From NCBI RefSeq assembly GCF_041154505.1, contig NZ_AP028673.1, positions 62,001 through 126,000 of the forward strand: DNA of 64,000 nt. The letters run 5' to 3'. Below, in pieces: positions 42,744-51,134 of the stretch. The notes beneath the pieces are model-generated. The model was not told the DNA's origin, ran no database searches, and saw nothing but the letters and a program-made list of their open reading frames with translations. This DNA is from Acidovorax sp. A79 (lineage in GTDB: Bacteria > Pseudomonadota > Gammaproteobacteria > Burkholderiales > Burkholderiaceae_C). The translations under genes and the position numbers were made by a program. Positions within the stretch are counted from its first letter, which is position 1, and each line of letters opens with the position of its first letter.

Positions 42744-43532
42744 GTGATTCAACAACTGCTGGCCCTCTGTTGCCTCGCCACTACCGGAGCCCACGCCATG
42801 GCCAGCGACTTCCAGCCCATCGCGCGCCTGGACTGCCCGGGCGGCGAATTCATCGCCGATGCTCGCCCCTGGGGCGAGAACGAGGCCGGCGGCTCGCGTG
42901 CCGAACTGCGCTACCGCTACCGGGGCGTGGTGCTGGCCGCCATTCGCTACGAGGCGTACTACAAGAACCTCGAACCCTGGCTGCGCCAGGGCAGCCCGCG
43001 CATCTACAACCTGGGCCTGAACCTGGATACCAGCGGCGCTAGCAAGACCAGCGGCTACGACCAGGGCGACACACTGTACCTGCCGCCCTCGGCGTTCTCG
43101 CAGGCCGAGGTGGAGGGCCTGTTCGACTGCCTACACCGGCACCAGGCCGCGCTGCGCGACAGCTTCGAGCGCACCGAGATCACCAGCAGCACCCTGCTGG
43201 GCTTGATGAAGACGCGCACCGGCACAGGCCGCAACGGCGTGGCGCGGCTGGTGCATGCGGATGCGCCGATCACGGCCCTCTACGGCAGCGGCTGGCTGCT
43301 GATCGTGGTGGAGCGCGGCGGCCGCGTGCTGGTGCACGCCAACCTGACGGCCAACAACCCGACCGAATCGGCAGTGTGGGGCGAAGTCATGCCCGGAAAA
43401 CCGCCTGTGCTGCGCGCCCGGCGCGAACTGCGCTTTGACGGCCAGATGCACGACGGCGCCCTGTTGCTGAACGAGCCTGAGACGAGCACCGGCCGGCGGC
43501 TGCGAAACGACTTCCGCGTGGAGTGGCAATAA
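42744..43532 (+). CDS. Exported protein of unknown function
   Basis: 262 residues if started at GTG 42744, which has a strong ribosome site (GGGAGG) seven bases upstream and yields the signal peptide VIQQLLALCCLATTGAHA; the ATG at 42798 would lose it. Mature residues include FQPIARLDCPGGEFIADARP, LNLDTSGASKTSGYDQGDTL, the helix LFDCLHRHQAALRDSFERTE and SGWLLIVVERGGRVLVHANL. Two cysteines (C in LDCPGG and FDCLHR) may pair. Not recognised. It is one of three exported proteins in an otherwise cytoplasmic array; a periplasmic immunity protein is possible. Confidence 0.7.
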   Translation: MIQQLLALCCLATTGAHAMASDFQPIARLDCPGGEFIADARPWGENEAGGSRAELRYRYRGVVLAAIRYEAYYKNLEPWLRQGSPRIYNLGLNLDTSGASKTSGYDQGDTLYLPPSAFSQAEVEGLFDCLHRHQAALRDSFERTEITSSTLLGLMKTRTGTGRNGVARLVHADAPITALYGSGWLLIVVERGGRVLVHANLTANNPTESAVWGEVMPGKPPVLRARRELRFDGQMHDGALLLNEPETSTGRRLRNDFRVEWQ

Positions 43533-43577
43533 AAACCGCCTCTAGCACCCGCCCATCTATCGCAAGCAGCTATCAAA
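43531..43577 (-). repeat. REP-like dispersed repeat, copy 9 (variant)
   Basis: Minus strand: GATAGCTGCTTGCGATAG, then GGGCGGGTGCTAGAGGCGG and TTTTT. The 3' arm differs from copies 1-4, but copies 9, 10 and 11 share this variant (AGCTGCTTGCG arm). It overlaps the stop of the previous gene and fills the gap to the next. Confidence 0.6.
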
Positions 43578-43589
43578 TTGGAAGCATCG

Positions 43590-44186
43590 ATGCCTGCCCT
43601 CGAAGCATTCAAGCAAACCGTTGCCCGCACCGACACCCTTCCCGCAGACCTGGAAATGCTGGCCTTGCACACGCTGCAAGGCGGCGCAGGCCCCTTTCAT
43701 GGCATTGACCTGCTCGCCCTGATGCCGGGGGAAGAAGACGTGGCCAATGACATCTCCTACCTCAGTGAAGACGAGTTAAAAGACCCCGACCTGCAGAGCA
43801 ACATCGAAGCCATGCGGGAAGTCACCGCGCTGGCGCGCTTCGTTGCGAAGGATGGCCAAAGCAACCTGTACGGCTACTGGCTGGGCCAGCCCGCGCGCCC
43901 GCTGCACGAGGCTGCCATCGTCATGCTCGACAACGAAGGGCAGTTCTCGCTGCGGGCCGGCGGCAGCCTTATCGAGGGGGTCTGCGGGGAGCAGTGCGAC
44001 AAGAAGACTTTTGAGGCGCTGAAACTACGGTTCGAGGCGTTGGGCATCACGTTCCAGGCCCAGAACTGGAACGACTGGGCCAGATCGTGTGAACACTTGC
44101 GGCAAACCAGCGATCACCCGGACGCGCTGCACAAGGTGTTCTACAACCAGCACCGGCAACGGCGCGGGCTGGAGCCCATTGAATGA
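43590..44186 (+). CDS. Uncharacterised protein, possible SUKH-like fold
   Basis: 198 residues from ATG at 43590. Acidic (EDVANDISYLSEDELKDP, SNIEAMREVTALARFVAKDG) with the segment LYGYWLGQPARPLHEAAIVM, then LDNEGQFSLRAGGSLIEGV. The order of a helix, a FVAxDGxGNxYGYW-like strand and a GxxxLxAxSLxEFL-like end is reminiscent of SUKH/SMI1 immunity proteins, but the match is weak. It ends QRRGLEPIE. No signal peptide. Context supports an immunity-type role only indirectly. Confidence 0.65.
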   Translation: MPALEAFKQTVARTDTLPADLEMLALHTLQGGAGPFHGIDLLALMPGEEDVANDISYLSEDELKDPDLQSNIEAMREVTALARFVAKDGQSNLYGYWLGQPARPLHEAAIVMLDNEGQFSLRAGGSLIEGVCGEQCDKKTFEALKLRFEALGITFQAQNWNDWARSCEHLRQTSDHPDALHKVFYNQHRQRRGLEPIE

Positions 44187-44222
44187 CGTCGCCGACGGAA
44201 TGTGAAAACGATTCCAAACCAC

Positions 44223-45209
44223 ATGGCAAAAATCAGCAACACCCCATTCATCGCGCGCCCGCAGTGGAGAACGCACTACCAAGGCTGGCATATTGTCGAT
44301 TGCGCCGTGCGCGACAGGAACATCGTCTATCTGCTGGCGCGGCCCGATCTGGATGAGGAAAAGCAGTCCAAAACCTGGGACCACGACATCGGCACGCGCC
44401 TGCTGTCGATCTATCTGGACGAGCAGAACCCAGAGAAGCGCCATGGCTGGAGCGAGCTGGACGGCTTCAACCGGCCGCGCTGCGGCGTGTCGCACCAGCC
44501 CATCGCACAGGCACTGGTCGTCGCGCGCAACAACGAAGGCAGCGTCTATGCCATTGGCGGCGGCAAGCCCGGCGCCATGGAGAACATCGGCACCGATCTC
44601 AACCCGATCACCATGCGGGTCAAGTGCATCGGCGGCTACGCATATTCCGTCGGCCGCAACCGCAAGATCTTCAAGCGCGTGGCGCCGGGGCGCTGGGAGC
44701 GCATGGAGGGTCTGCCCAAGCCGGGCGATGAGGACTTCAGCGCCGTCGGCTTCAACGACATGGACGGGCTCAGCGAGCAGGAGCTGTATGCCGTCGGCGC
44801 GGGCGGCGATGTCTGGCGCTATGACGGCAAACGATGGACACACTGCGATTTTCCCAGCAAGGAGCAACTGGGCACCGTCACCGTCGGCCAGGATGGCAAG
44901 GTGTACATCAGCGGCGAAGGCGGCAATCTCTGGATCGGTGCCAAGGACACCTGGACGCAGGTGCACCAGGGCAACTCCAGTTTGCTGAACAACAGCGCGG
45001 TATGGTTTGAGAACCAGTTGTGGTTGTGCTCGGACTACCAACTGCGCGTGTGGGACGGCAAGGAGGTGCGCCGCCTGCGCCACGGCGGCGCGGATGTCGT
45101 CCACACCGGCCACATGGACGCGCGCGACGGGCTACTGGTGATCGCGGGCCTGTACGAAGTCCATGCCTATGACGGCAAGACGTGGAAGACGCTGGTGGCA
45201 CCGTATTGA
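44223..45209 (+). CDS. Uncharacterised beta-propeller-like protein, paralogue C
   Basis: 328 residues from ATG at 44223; a GTG seven codons earlier is possible. Shares YQGWHIVDCAVRDRNIVYLL, MRVKCIGGYAYSVGRNRKIF, QELYAVGAGGDVWRYDGKRW and VTVGQDGKVYISGEGGNLWI with paralogues A and B. Ends LVIAGLYEVHAYDGKTWKTL. Five or six blades of about 45-50 residues. No signal peptide. The DUF4303 gene follows after 15 bases, so they are probably cotranscribed. Confidence 0.75.
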   Translation: MAKISNTPFIARPQWRTHYQGWHIVDCAVRDRNIVYLLARPDLDEEKQSKTWDHDIGTRLLSIYLDEQNPEKRHGWSELDGFNRPRCGVSHQPIAQALVVARNNEGSVYAIGGGKPGAMENIGTDLNPITMRVKCIGGYAYSVGRNRKIFKRVAPGRWERMEGLPKPGDEDFSAVGFNDMDGLSEQELYAVGAGGDVWRYDGKRWTHCDFPSKEQLGTVTVGQDGKVYISGEGGNLWIGAKDTWTQVHQGNSSLLNNSAVWFENQLWLCSDYQLRVWDGKEVRRLRHGGADVVHTGHMDARDGLLVIAGLYEVHAYDGKTWKTLVAPY

Positions 45210-45224
45210 CCACCTTCAGAAAGA

Positions 45225-45773
45225 ATGACGATGAACCGCGAAGATTTAACCAGGGACATCACGGAAGCCGCCCGGCGCTCCTTCTCCGCCCTGCTGGCGC
45301 AGCACGGCAACGAGAGCTTCTACGCCTTTGCCCTCTACACCGACGAGGACTGCTACACCGTGGTGCCCGCGGCCAACTCGCTGGAGCGGCACCGCGAGAA
45401 GCTCGCGGAGATGGATGACGATGACGACCAGGCCGCCTACTACCAATGGGCCAGCGCCGAGTGGGCCTACGAGGGCTTCGCCGCCGAGCCGTTCAACCCC
45501 ATCTGCGATCAACTGGCAGCGGCCTGCCAGGCGGTATCCGGCGACGCGGCTGCATTCGCCTCATTCAAGGCCGGCGTCCGCCAGGCCATGACCGATGCCA
45601 TGCGCCGCCTCGATGAAGAAGGCTTTTTTGGCACGCACCGCGCCGGGGCTGTGCTGTTCATCACTTCGTCCGATTTTGACGAAGCCTCCGGCATGGAGCG
45701 CCGCTCGGCCCTCGCGCTGAACCCGCCGGAGCGCTCGGTGGATTTTCTGGCGTGGAACGGGGCAGCGGAGTGA
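45225..45773 (+). CDS. DUF4303-family protein
   Basis: 182 residues (ATG 45225; ATG 45231 equally possible). Matches the DUF4303 pattern: an N-terminal helix, GNESFYAFALYTDEDCYTVV, PAANSLERHREKLAE, YYQWASAEWAYEGFAAEPFN, EEGFFGTHRAGAVLFITSSD and ALALNPPERSVDFLAW. The family is widespread in immunity-gene clusters of polymorphic toxin systems but has no proven activity. Cytoplasmic. Lies between propeller paralogue C and another small gene on the same strand. Confidence 0.8.
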   Translation: MTMNREDLTRDITEAARRSFSALLAQHGNESFYAFALYTDEDCYTVVPAANSLERHREKLAEMDDDDDQAAYYQWASAEWAYEGFAAEPFNPICDQLAAACQAVSGDAAAFASFKAGVRQAMTDAMRRLDEEGFFGTHRAGAVLFITSSDFDEASGMERRSALALNPPERSVDFLAWNGAAE

Positions 45774-45813
45774 ACGCCCAGGGCGGGCTTTCGACCCCCA
45801 CTAGGAAACAGCC

Positions 45814-46305
45814 ATGACACCCAGCCCGTGGGCCGCATTCCTGGCCATCACCGGTTTTGAAGCGCTGCTGCGCGACCTCACCCAGCACACGCTGACCGAA
45901 GCACGCCGCGCCTGGCCGGGCGCGCCTGCCGGCTTTGCCTTCAACTGCAGCGCGGCGTGGAGTGACGTGCATATCAGCCTGGCTTACGACCCGGCGCGCG
46001 CCGCCATGGAGCCACCCGACTGGGAACATGAATGCGCCGAGGCCGAGCTGCCCGCAAGCGCCGCACTCTGGCGCGCGCGCTACGAGCCCGTGCGCGAACG
46101 CTACGAGGCCGAGCGTGAGCGGCACGCCAATTACCCGAAGCACTTTCTCGACACCCTGCGCCACCTGCTGGCCCGCATGGAACGCGATGGCGCGTTTGCC
46201 GATGCACCCGGCATCCGCCTGCTGGTGACCGAGGTGGACGCCGACACGGCCGCCGAAGAAGCCGCGTTGGCGCAGGTGCGACGAAACCATGGAACCCCCA
46301 CATGA
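45814..46305 (+). CDS. Uncharacterised acidic protein
   Basis: 163 residues; AGGAAA precedes the ATG. Helical C-terminal half with many charges (RARYEPVRERYEAERERHAN, FLDTLRHLLARMERDGAFAD). The N-terminal half (GFAFNCSAAWSDVHISLAYD) looks like beta strands. It may be a remote relative of DUF4303 by layout, but I cannot claim it. The stop overlaps the next gene start (ATGA), indicating coupled translation. Confidence 0.65.
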   Translation: MTPSPWAAFLAITGFEALLRDLTQHTLTEARRAWPGAPAGFAFNCSAAWSDVHISLAYDPARAAMEPPDWEHECAEAELPASAALWRARYEPVRERYEAERERHANYPKHFLDTLRHLLARMERDGAFADAPGIRLLVTEVDADTAAEEAALAQVRRNHGTPT

Positions 46306-47255
46306 GCCAAGCCCCCATGAACACGCCCCACGGATTTTCCGAAGCCGATATCCACGCCCTGCGCGCGCACGGCATCGAGCTGTTCGCTGGGCGGCTCATC
46401 TTCGCCGCCCAGCCTCCGATGGATGAAGACGCCATCGCCGCCGTGCAGGCCCATTGCGCCGGGCCGCTGCCACCCGCGCTGCTGGCGCTGTGGCGGCAAA
46501 CTGCGGGCGGGCGGCTGGACTACAACCTGAGCGTGGAGGTGACCACCAGCGAAGGCCCGCGCATCGAGGCCGTGAGCTGGTGCGAGCTGTTCTACAACGG
46601 CAGCGATTTCTACCGCGACCTGCAGGGCTGGATCGAAAACGAAGAAGAACAAGCCTGGGAGACCGCCGAGGACGCGGGCGAAGAGTGGAGCGGCAAACTG
46701 GCCTACCTGCCCATCGGCGGATTTGAATACTGCGACCGCATCTACGCCGTGACTTCGCCCGGCGCCCCCGACGATGGCGGCATGCTGGCCTGGAAGATGG
46801 GCCTGCCGCCCGCCTGGGCGCCCGCGCTGACCGAAGACGCCGTGGCCACCTTCGCGCCCAGCCTGCTCGCCGCATTCGCATGCCTGGCGCTGCACGGCGA
46901 CCCGCTGGCCTCCAACGGCGAATACGGCGCCGGGTCGGAGCTGCTGGCCTACCTGGACACCTGCCGCAGCAATGGCCTGCCCGCGCCGCTGGCCGATGCG
47001 CTGCTGGCCTTCTACCTGCGCGCCCGCATCGACTGGCGCGCCCTGCTGCAAGCCGGCACGCTGCCCGCGCACCCCTACGCCGTGCGCGTGGCCCTGCGCC
47101 ACGCGGTGGAGCAGGACGATGCCGCGCTGCTGCGCCACATCCACGCCAGCGGCGCACGCCTGGACGGACTGGTGGCGGGCGGCGACAACGCCTTGCAGCA
47201 CGCGCGTTTCCTGAAGAAAACCAGCGCGATCACTGCGCTAGAGGGCTTGATGTGA
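46302..47255 (+). CDS. SMI1/KNR4 (SUKH) family protein with ankyrin-like C-terminus
   Basis: 317 residues. Residues 35-180 carry the SUKH pattern: DEDAIAAVQAHCAGPLPPAL followed by LALWRQTAGGRLDYNL, then IEAVSWCELFYNGSDFYRDL, KLAYLPIGGFEYCDRIYAVT. SUKH proteins are immunity proteins or regulators in toxin systems. The last 100 residues (LRHAVEQDDAALLRHIHASG, LVAGGDNALQHARFL) look like ankyrin repeats, a known companion. Coupled to the gene upstream by ATGA. This is one of the best supported immunity-type genes in the array. Confidence 0.75.
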   Translation: MSQAPMNTPHGFSEADIHALRAHGIELFAGRLIFAAQPPMDEDAIAAVQAHCAGPLPPALLALWRQTAGGRLDYNLSVEVTTSEGPRIEAVSWCELFYNGSDFYRDLQGWIENEEEQAWETAEDAGEEWSGKLAYLPIGGFEYCDRIYAVTSPGAPDDGGMLAWKMGLPPAWAPALTEDAVATFAPSLLAAFACLALHGDPLASNGEYGAGSELLAYLDTCRSNGLPAPLADALLAFYLRARIDWRALLQAGTLPAHPYAVRVALRHAVEQDDAALLRHIHASGARLDGLVAGGDNALQHARFLKKTSAITALEGLM

Positions 47256-47297
47256 AAAAAGGCTGTAGCGCCCGTCCATCAAGCGCAAGCAGCTATC
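47254..47297 (-). repeat. REP-like dispersed repeat, copy 10 (variant)
   Basis: Minus strand: GATAGCTGCTTGCGCTTG, loop, GGGCGCTACAGCC, TTTTTT. Same variant arm as copies 9 and 11. Separates the SUKH gene from the next. Confidence 0.65.
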
Positions 47298-47316
47298 CAT
47301 AGCGAAGCAAATTCTG

Positions 47317-47985
47317 ATGAAGAACACCCTCCTCGCATTCACACTGGCCGCATTCAGCAACCTGCCCAGCGCTGCACAAACCACCGCGCCGACAGCCATC
47401 CACGTCGCCGCTTGCGGCCTCGAATTCGATCTGCCCGCAGGCTACAAGATCACCCGCCCGCAGCGCCAGGCCGACGCCCGCTACGACCAGAGCTGCGCGT
47501 TCGACATCGTCAAAGCCAAGCCCGGGCCGCCCCTGCGCGGCGAATGCAAGGACGAGCAGGAAGGCGGCCAGCCGCCCTACCACGTGTGCGACTGGGAGGT
47601 CAACGCCGGCCCGCCCACGCCCAGCGTGCGGGTGGCGCGCATACGGCCCGGCACGCATGCGTGGCTGGACTCCTTCACGCGCACGGACGATGGCCGCTGG
47701 ATGGTGCCCAACGCCCACGCGGGCGACCAGCCCGCCGAGGCCTTCAGCTTCTTCGGCAAACCCGCGTGGAAGGGCGAACACGTCGTGCGCATGTTCTGGT
47801 GGCGCACGCGCACCAAGAACTACACCGGCATCTACGCCGGTTCGGGCGGCGCCGACGTCACCCTGGTGCAGCTCGCGCCCGACCTGTTCGTGCAACTGGC
47901 CAACCCGCCAGACGATGCCCAAGGCGGCTGCCAGACCTTCTGCGCCAGCCTGCGCCTGGGCGCGCGGGCGCAGGATTTACCATGA
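47317..47985 (+). CDS. Exported protein of unknown function
   Basis: 222 residues. Signal peptide MKNTLLAFTLAAFSNLPSAA with cleavage near AQ. The mature protein has five cysteines (AACGLEFDL, SCAFDIV, GECKDEQ, HVCDWEV, GGCQTFCASL) suitable for disulfides, and strands such as SVRVARIRPGTHAWLDSF and NYTGIYAGSGGADVTLVQ. No family recognised. Secreted or periplasmic; possibly a periplasmic immunity or inhibitor protein (inference from context). Follows copy 10 of the repeat. Confidence 0.7.
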   Translation: MKNTLLAFTLAAFSNLPSAAQTTAPTAIHVAACGLEFDLPAGYKITRPQRQADARYDQSCAFDIVKAKPGPPLRGECKDEQEGGQPPYHVCDWEVNAGPPTPSVRVARIRPGTHAWLDSFTRTDDGRWMVPNAHAGDQPAEAFSFFGKPAWKGEHVVRMFWWRTRTKNYTGIYAGSGGADVTLVQLAPDLFVQLANPPDDAQGGCQTFCASLRLGARAQDLP

Positions 47986-48029
47986 ACATTGCAAAGAAGC
48001 CTTCAATGTCTCAGCAGGAGACCTGAACC

Positions 48030-48350
48030 ATGGAACTGCCCGACGACATCCACGCCTACCTGGCCGCCACCTTCGCACCCGCTGACCGCGAGCGGGCCGC
48101 TTTGCTGCTGGCCAGCGCCCGCACCGAGGACGGCAGCGAGCCCACAGCCCGCCTGCTGCGCTGCGCCGCCTTCGTCAGCGACGGCCAATTGGCACGCCTG
48201 CGCTACTGGGTGTCGTACATGGCGCTGGACTGGCGCGACGTGGTGGTGGCGGGCGAATGCGTGCAGCAAGACGGCGTGCCCGTCCACGCCAGGGACTTCA
48301 ACAAGCCGCTCGCTCCGGACGAAAGACGCGCATGCCCGAGTCCTGCATGA
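48030..48350 (+). CDS. Small uncharacterised protein
   Basis: 106 residues; AGGAGA lies ten bases before the ATG. Motifs LLRCAAFVSDGQLARLRYWV, DWRDVVVAGECVQQDG and VHARDFNKPL recall small proteins of unknown function that I have seen in similar arrays in Xanthomonas and Pseudomonas. No signal peptide. The last codons overlap the start of the next gene (ATGA). Confidence 0.65.
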   Translation: MELPDDIHAYLAATFAPADRERAALLLASARTEDGSEPTARLLRCAAFVSDGQLARLRYWVSYMALDWRDVVVAGECVQQDGVPVHARDFNKPLAPDERRACPSPA

Positions 48351-48805
48351 ACCTGCGTGGCTTGGTGCTGGTGGCCAGTTTCTGGCCCAACCTGGCGGCA
48401 GCTGCTGGCCCGCCTACGGCTGCGGACCGAGCCTGTCTGCGGCTGGTCGAAGCGGCCCAGGCCCGGCAACTGGCCGGCGCCGGTAAGAACGCCGGTAGAA
48501 GTGCCGGCAAAAGCGGCCAATACGTTTGCGAGCGCCAGCCGCAGGCCTCCGCGCGTTTCGTGTTCGCGCTGCGCTGGCGCAGCAACGGCCTGCCGGCAGC
48601 AGGCAGCAACCTGGTCGGCTACTACCTTGTCGATACGGCCAGCGGCCGCATCCATGCCTGGAATCTGGGCGAGGATCAACCTGGTGAAGCCCTGGCCGCT
48701 GTTCCTGTGGCTAACCCGCCGCGCGGCCCATCGAGTGATTGCCCCGGCCCCTGCGCTATCCAGGGCTTGCCACCCGCGCCTGCGCGCACGGGCCGCACGC
48801 CATGA
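48347..48805 (+). CDS. Small exported protein of unknown function
   Basis: 152 residues from ATG at 48347, overlapping the previous stop. Signal peptide MNLRGLVLVASFWPNLAAAA. Mature part: RACLRLVEAAQARQLAGAGK, then YVCERQPQASARFVFALRWR and NLVGYYLVDTASGRIHAWNL with GEDQPGEA. Two or more cysteines. The DNA encoding HAWNLGEDQPGEA is repeated, slightly diverged, at 50571-50645. Its stop overlaps the next start (ATGA). Function unknown. Confidence 0.65.
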   Translation: MNLRGLVLVASFWPNLAAAAGPPTAADRACLRLVEAAQARQLAGAGKNAGRSAGKSGQYVCERQPQASARFVFALRWRSNGLPAAGSNLVGYYLVDTASGRIHAWNLGEDQPGEALAAVPVANPPRGPSSDCPGPCAIQGLPPAPARTGRTP

Positions 48806-49278
48806 GCGCGAGCGGGGAAATCCCAAACGGACAGGAAGGCGCCTTGCGCCTGCGCATTCCGCACGATTTCGCCATGCTGGGCGGCGCCAGCGAAGCTTTC
48901 GTGGACGGATTCGTGCGGCTGGCCGAGGACGACAAGGGGGTGCTGGTGAGGCTGCTGCGTGACGACGCGCGCAATGCGCAGGCCACGGCGGGCAGCGTGC
49001 TCTACGCCGCCCGTCGCGGCGGCGGCCTGCTGCTGGCGATCCGCCCAGCCAGCGAAACGGATCGGATGCGCAGGTTCCGGCGCCCGGAGCATCTCGACCA
49101 CATCGCGGTGGATTGCTGCGGCCAGCCGTGCCGTTACGTGTCGATCTACGACCATGGCACCGGCCGATTCTTCGATCTCGACGTACCCCCCGTTGCTGCG
49201 CAGACTTTTGCGCAGGAAGAGCTGGCTCACGTCTTTGTGTGCGGGCGTTGTGGCCGGCAATACCCGCTGCCCCTATGA
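48802..49278 (+). CDS. Uncharacterised protein with C-terminal Cys pair
   Basis: 158 residues, ATGA overlap with the gene before. Sequence: LRLRIPHDFAMLGGASEAFV, DDKGVLVRLLRDDARNAQA, LLLAIRPASETDRMRRF, YVSIYDHGTGRFFDLDV and a closing HVFVCGRCGRQYPLPL. The final CxxC resembles half of a zinc ribbon. No membrane or signal region. Not recognised. Confidence 0.65.
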   Translation: MSASGEIPNGQEGALRLRIPHDFAMLGGASEAFVDGFVRLAEDDKGVLVRLLRDDARNAQATAGSVLYAARRGGGLLLAIRPASETDRMRRFRRPEHLDHIAVDCCGQPCRYVSIYDHGTGRFFDLDVPPVAAQTFAQEELAHVFVCGRCGRQYPLPL

Positions 49279-49297
49279 CCTCTTGCATTCGATATGA

Positions 49298-49342
49298 ACT
49301 CCACCTCCAGCTCGCACCCACCGGTCGCAAGCAGCTATCAAA
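49298..49342 (-). repeat. REP-like dispersed repeat, copy 11 (variant, degenerate)
   Basis: Minus strand: TTGATAGCTGCTTGCGACC, then GGTGCGAGCTGGAGG. Located between two array genes. Confidence 0.55.
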
Positions 49343-49356
49343 AGTGAAGTGAAACC

Positions 49357-49956
49357 ATGCCAACATCCCTCACCATCACCCCTGACGGCGCCCACCCCCT
49401 GGCGCCCCGCCTGGGTGGCGGCGCACTGATCGGCGGTGTGGCCGACTGGCCGCAAGGGCCTTTCGGCCATCCGCTGGTGCTCGCCGCCTCGCTGCCCGCG
49501 GCCTTCCTGGCCGTGCATGCGGGCATCGACATCGGCGCGGGCCGCGTGGCATCGGTGTTCACCACCTACTTGCCGGGCGAATACTTCCTCGACCACATCA
49601 CCTACCACGGCGATGCGGCTGACCTGGCGCTGCTACGCCGGGGCACCACGCAGGTGCTGGTGCATACGGCTGGCGCCTTGGTACAGGGTGCACTGGAGCT
49701 GCCCGCGCATGCCATCCGCGCGCAGGCCGGCGGCGGCGATGCGCTGTCCTTCATCGGCGGCGAGCCGCAATGGCTGCAAAACGAAGATTTGGAACTCGGC
49801 GGCTTGGCCTTTGCGTGGCAGATCGACGGCGGCGACCTACCCGCAACGCTGCGCAACTTGTTCTACCTGGCTGATGGCGTGGGCTACCTGTACCTGCCCC
49901 AGCAGCCCACTGGGCGCGTGGACTGCAGCGGCCTGTTCTTCGTGCAGGTGACGTGA
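49357..49956 (+). CDS. DUF1963-like protein
   Basis: 199 residues. A GGGALIGGVADWPQGPFGHP start, VFTTYLPGEYFLDHITYH, FIGGEPQWLQNEDLELGG and YLPQQPTGRVDCSGLFFVQV resemble the DUF1963/YwqG family (GG-LP-WP pattern and FxxQ strands). These are often found next to immunity or toxin genes. No signal peptide. Function unproven. Confidence 0.6.
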   Translation: MPTSLTITPDGAHPLAPRLGGGALIGGVADWPQGPFGHPLVLAASLPAAFLAVHAGIDIGAGRVASVFTTYLPGEYFLDHITYHGDAADLALLRRGTTQVLVHTAGALVQGALELPAHAIRAQAGGGDALSFIGGEPQWLQNEDLELGGLAFAWQIDGGDLPATLRNLFYLADGVGYLYLPQQPTGRVDCSGLFFVQVT

Positions 49957-50041
49957 GATGCAACTGCACTCCCACGGCAGGCCATGGGCGAAGAACGTGT
50001 CTACGATCTCAGACACAGCCCCGCCGCGCATTCACGGGCAT

Positions 50042-50524
50042 TCAGGCGCACGCCGCGTAGCGCACCCACCCGCCGCCCAACCCGGTGCGCGGCTCGTAGC
50101 CCACCCAGACCTCGCCCCAGCCATAACGGCCCGCAGCCCAGCCGCGCGCGGCCAGCCAGTCGCTCAGGGCCTGGGCGCGCCGCCGCTCCTTGCGCTCCGA
50201 CCATTCGTTCCAGTCACGGCCATAACGACTATCGTCGTCGTGGAACAGAAGGCATTCGGACAACGCGCCCCGGAAGAACGCCAGCTCGATGCCCACCATG
50301 AAGCCGCCATCGCTCCAAGGCACGAGCCGGTGCCAGGTCCAGTCAGACTCCTGCACCACCGCCCTGGACGCACGCGGCACCACGACCAGCGCCGCGTGGC
50401 GGTCCAGCAAGACAGTTTCCTCCAGACCGCATGCAATGCGCAGCCCATCCGGGTGGTGCAGTTCAAAGGCAGGAGTCAGCGATCGAGCGGAGGAGTCTTC
50501 TGGAGAACGGGGTGTTGTATTCAT
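50042..50524 (-). CDS. Uncharacterised protein
   Basis: 160 residues. ELHHPDGLRIACGLEETVLL, VVVPRASRAVVQESDWTWH, ECLLFHDDDSRYGRDWNEW and a basic helix (SERKERRRAQALSDWLAARG) followed by GWGEVWVGYEPRTGLGGGWV. Rich in W. No signal peptide. Not recognised. Convergent with the DUF1963-like gene and in line with the Imm10-like gene upstream, separated by a short relic. Confidence 0.6.
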   Translation of the reverse strand: MNTTPRSPEDSSARSLTPAFELHHPDGLRIACGLEETVLLDRHAALVVVPRASRAVVQESDWTWHRLVPWSDGGFMVGIELAFFRGALSECLLFHDDDSRYGRDWNEWSERKERRRAQALSDWLAARGWAAGRYGWGEVWVGYEPRTGLGGGWVRYAACA

Positions 50525-50570
50525 GGGGTCGGCTCCATCCCGGATTCTTAGATCGTTTCCTGCATGTTGA

Positions 50571-50645
50571 ATGGCGAGAACGCTGAACTTTGCAACCGCT
50601 CACGCCTGGAATCTGGGCGAAGACCAGCCGGGTGAAGCCCGGCAC
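50571..50645 (+). pseudogene. Relic of a second copy of the 48347 gene 3' part
   Basis: Encodes HAWNLGEDQPGEAR; about 36 bases match 48656-48694 with four or so differences. No upstream body of the gene is present. Evidence of an old local duplication inside the array. Confidence 0.55.
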
Positions 50646-50681
50646 CTATCCGCCCGGCGAATTCACTGCGCACGCAGCGCT

Positions 50682-51104
50682 TCAGCGCACCCGCTGCACG
50701 GTGACGCCATCCTGCCCCGCGCGCGCCATGGCCTCCAGTTGGGCCAGGGCAGCGGGCAGCAACTCAGGGTGCAAGCCAAAGCGAAACCGCGTGCGCTGCG
50801 CCAGTTGCAGCAGTCGCGCCCCCTCGGCGGTCAGCACCAGCTCGATGTGGTCGCCATGCCCCACCAGGGCCACAACCTCGCGGCCATCGCAGGCCAGGCT
50901 TTGGTCGGTGCGCTCGACATAGAGCAAGTCCTCCACCGGCGGCGGCCGCTGCTCGCTGTGCTGGCGGCCGCAGGCGAAATGCAGCACGTCCAGCGGATCG
51001 TGCACTGACGCGAAACCGAGCGAGAGCACGAGCAGATCGCCCTGCTCCTTGAACACCTCCTCGACCTCGAAATCATCCGCTTGCACGGTTGATGCTTTTA
51101 TCAT
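50682..51104 (-). CDS. Immunity protein 10 (Imm10) family-like protein
   Basis: 140 residues. The pattern FKEQGDLLVLSLGFASVHDP, LHFACGRQ, then LLYVERTDQSLACDGREVVA followed by LVGHGDHIELVLTAEGARLL matches Imm10: an opening strand pair, a central YVExxDQSxxxYGGI-like motif and an I-L-LxxExAxxL strand. Imm10 proteins are predicted immunity proteins of polymorphic toxins. No toxin gene is adjacent. Divergent from the DUF4375 gene at 51135. Confidence 0.65.
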   Translation of the reverse strand: MIKASTVQADDFEVEEVFKEQGDLLVLSLGFASVHDPLDVLHFACGRQHSEQRPPPVEDLLYVERTDQSLACDGREVVALVGHGDHIELVLTAEGARLLQLAQRTRFRFGLHPELLPAALAQLEAMARAGQDGVTVQRVR

Positions 51105-51134
51105 GACCGCACCCTTCCATCGTCAAAATCTTCC

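Noticed and set aside
39856..45209. Beta-propeller paralogues considered as RCC1 or WD40 proteins
   Set aside because: Blade signatures of RCC1 or WD40 (GH...WD) are not present; I leave the family open.
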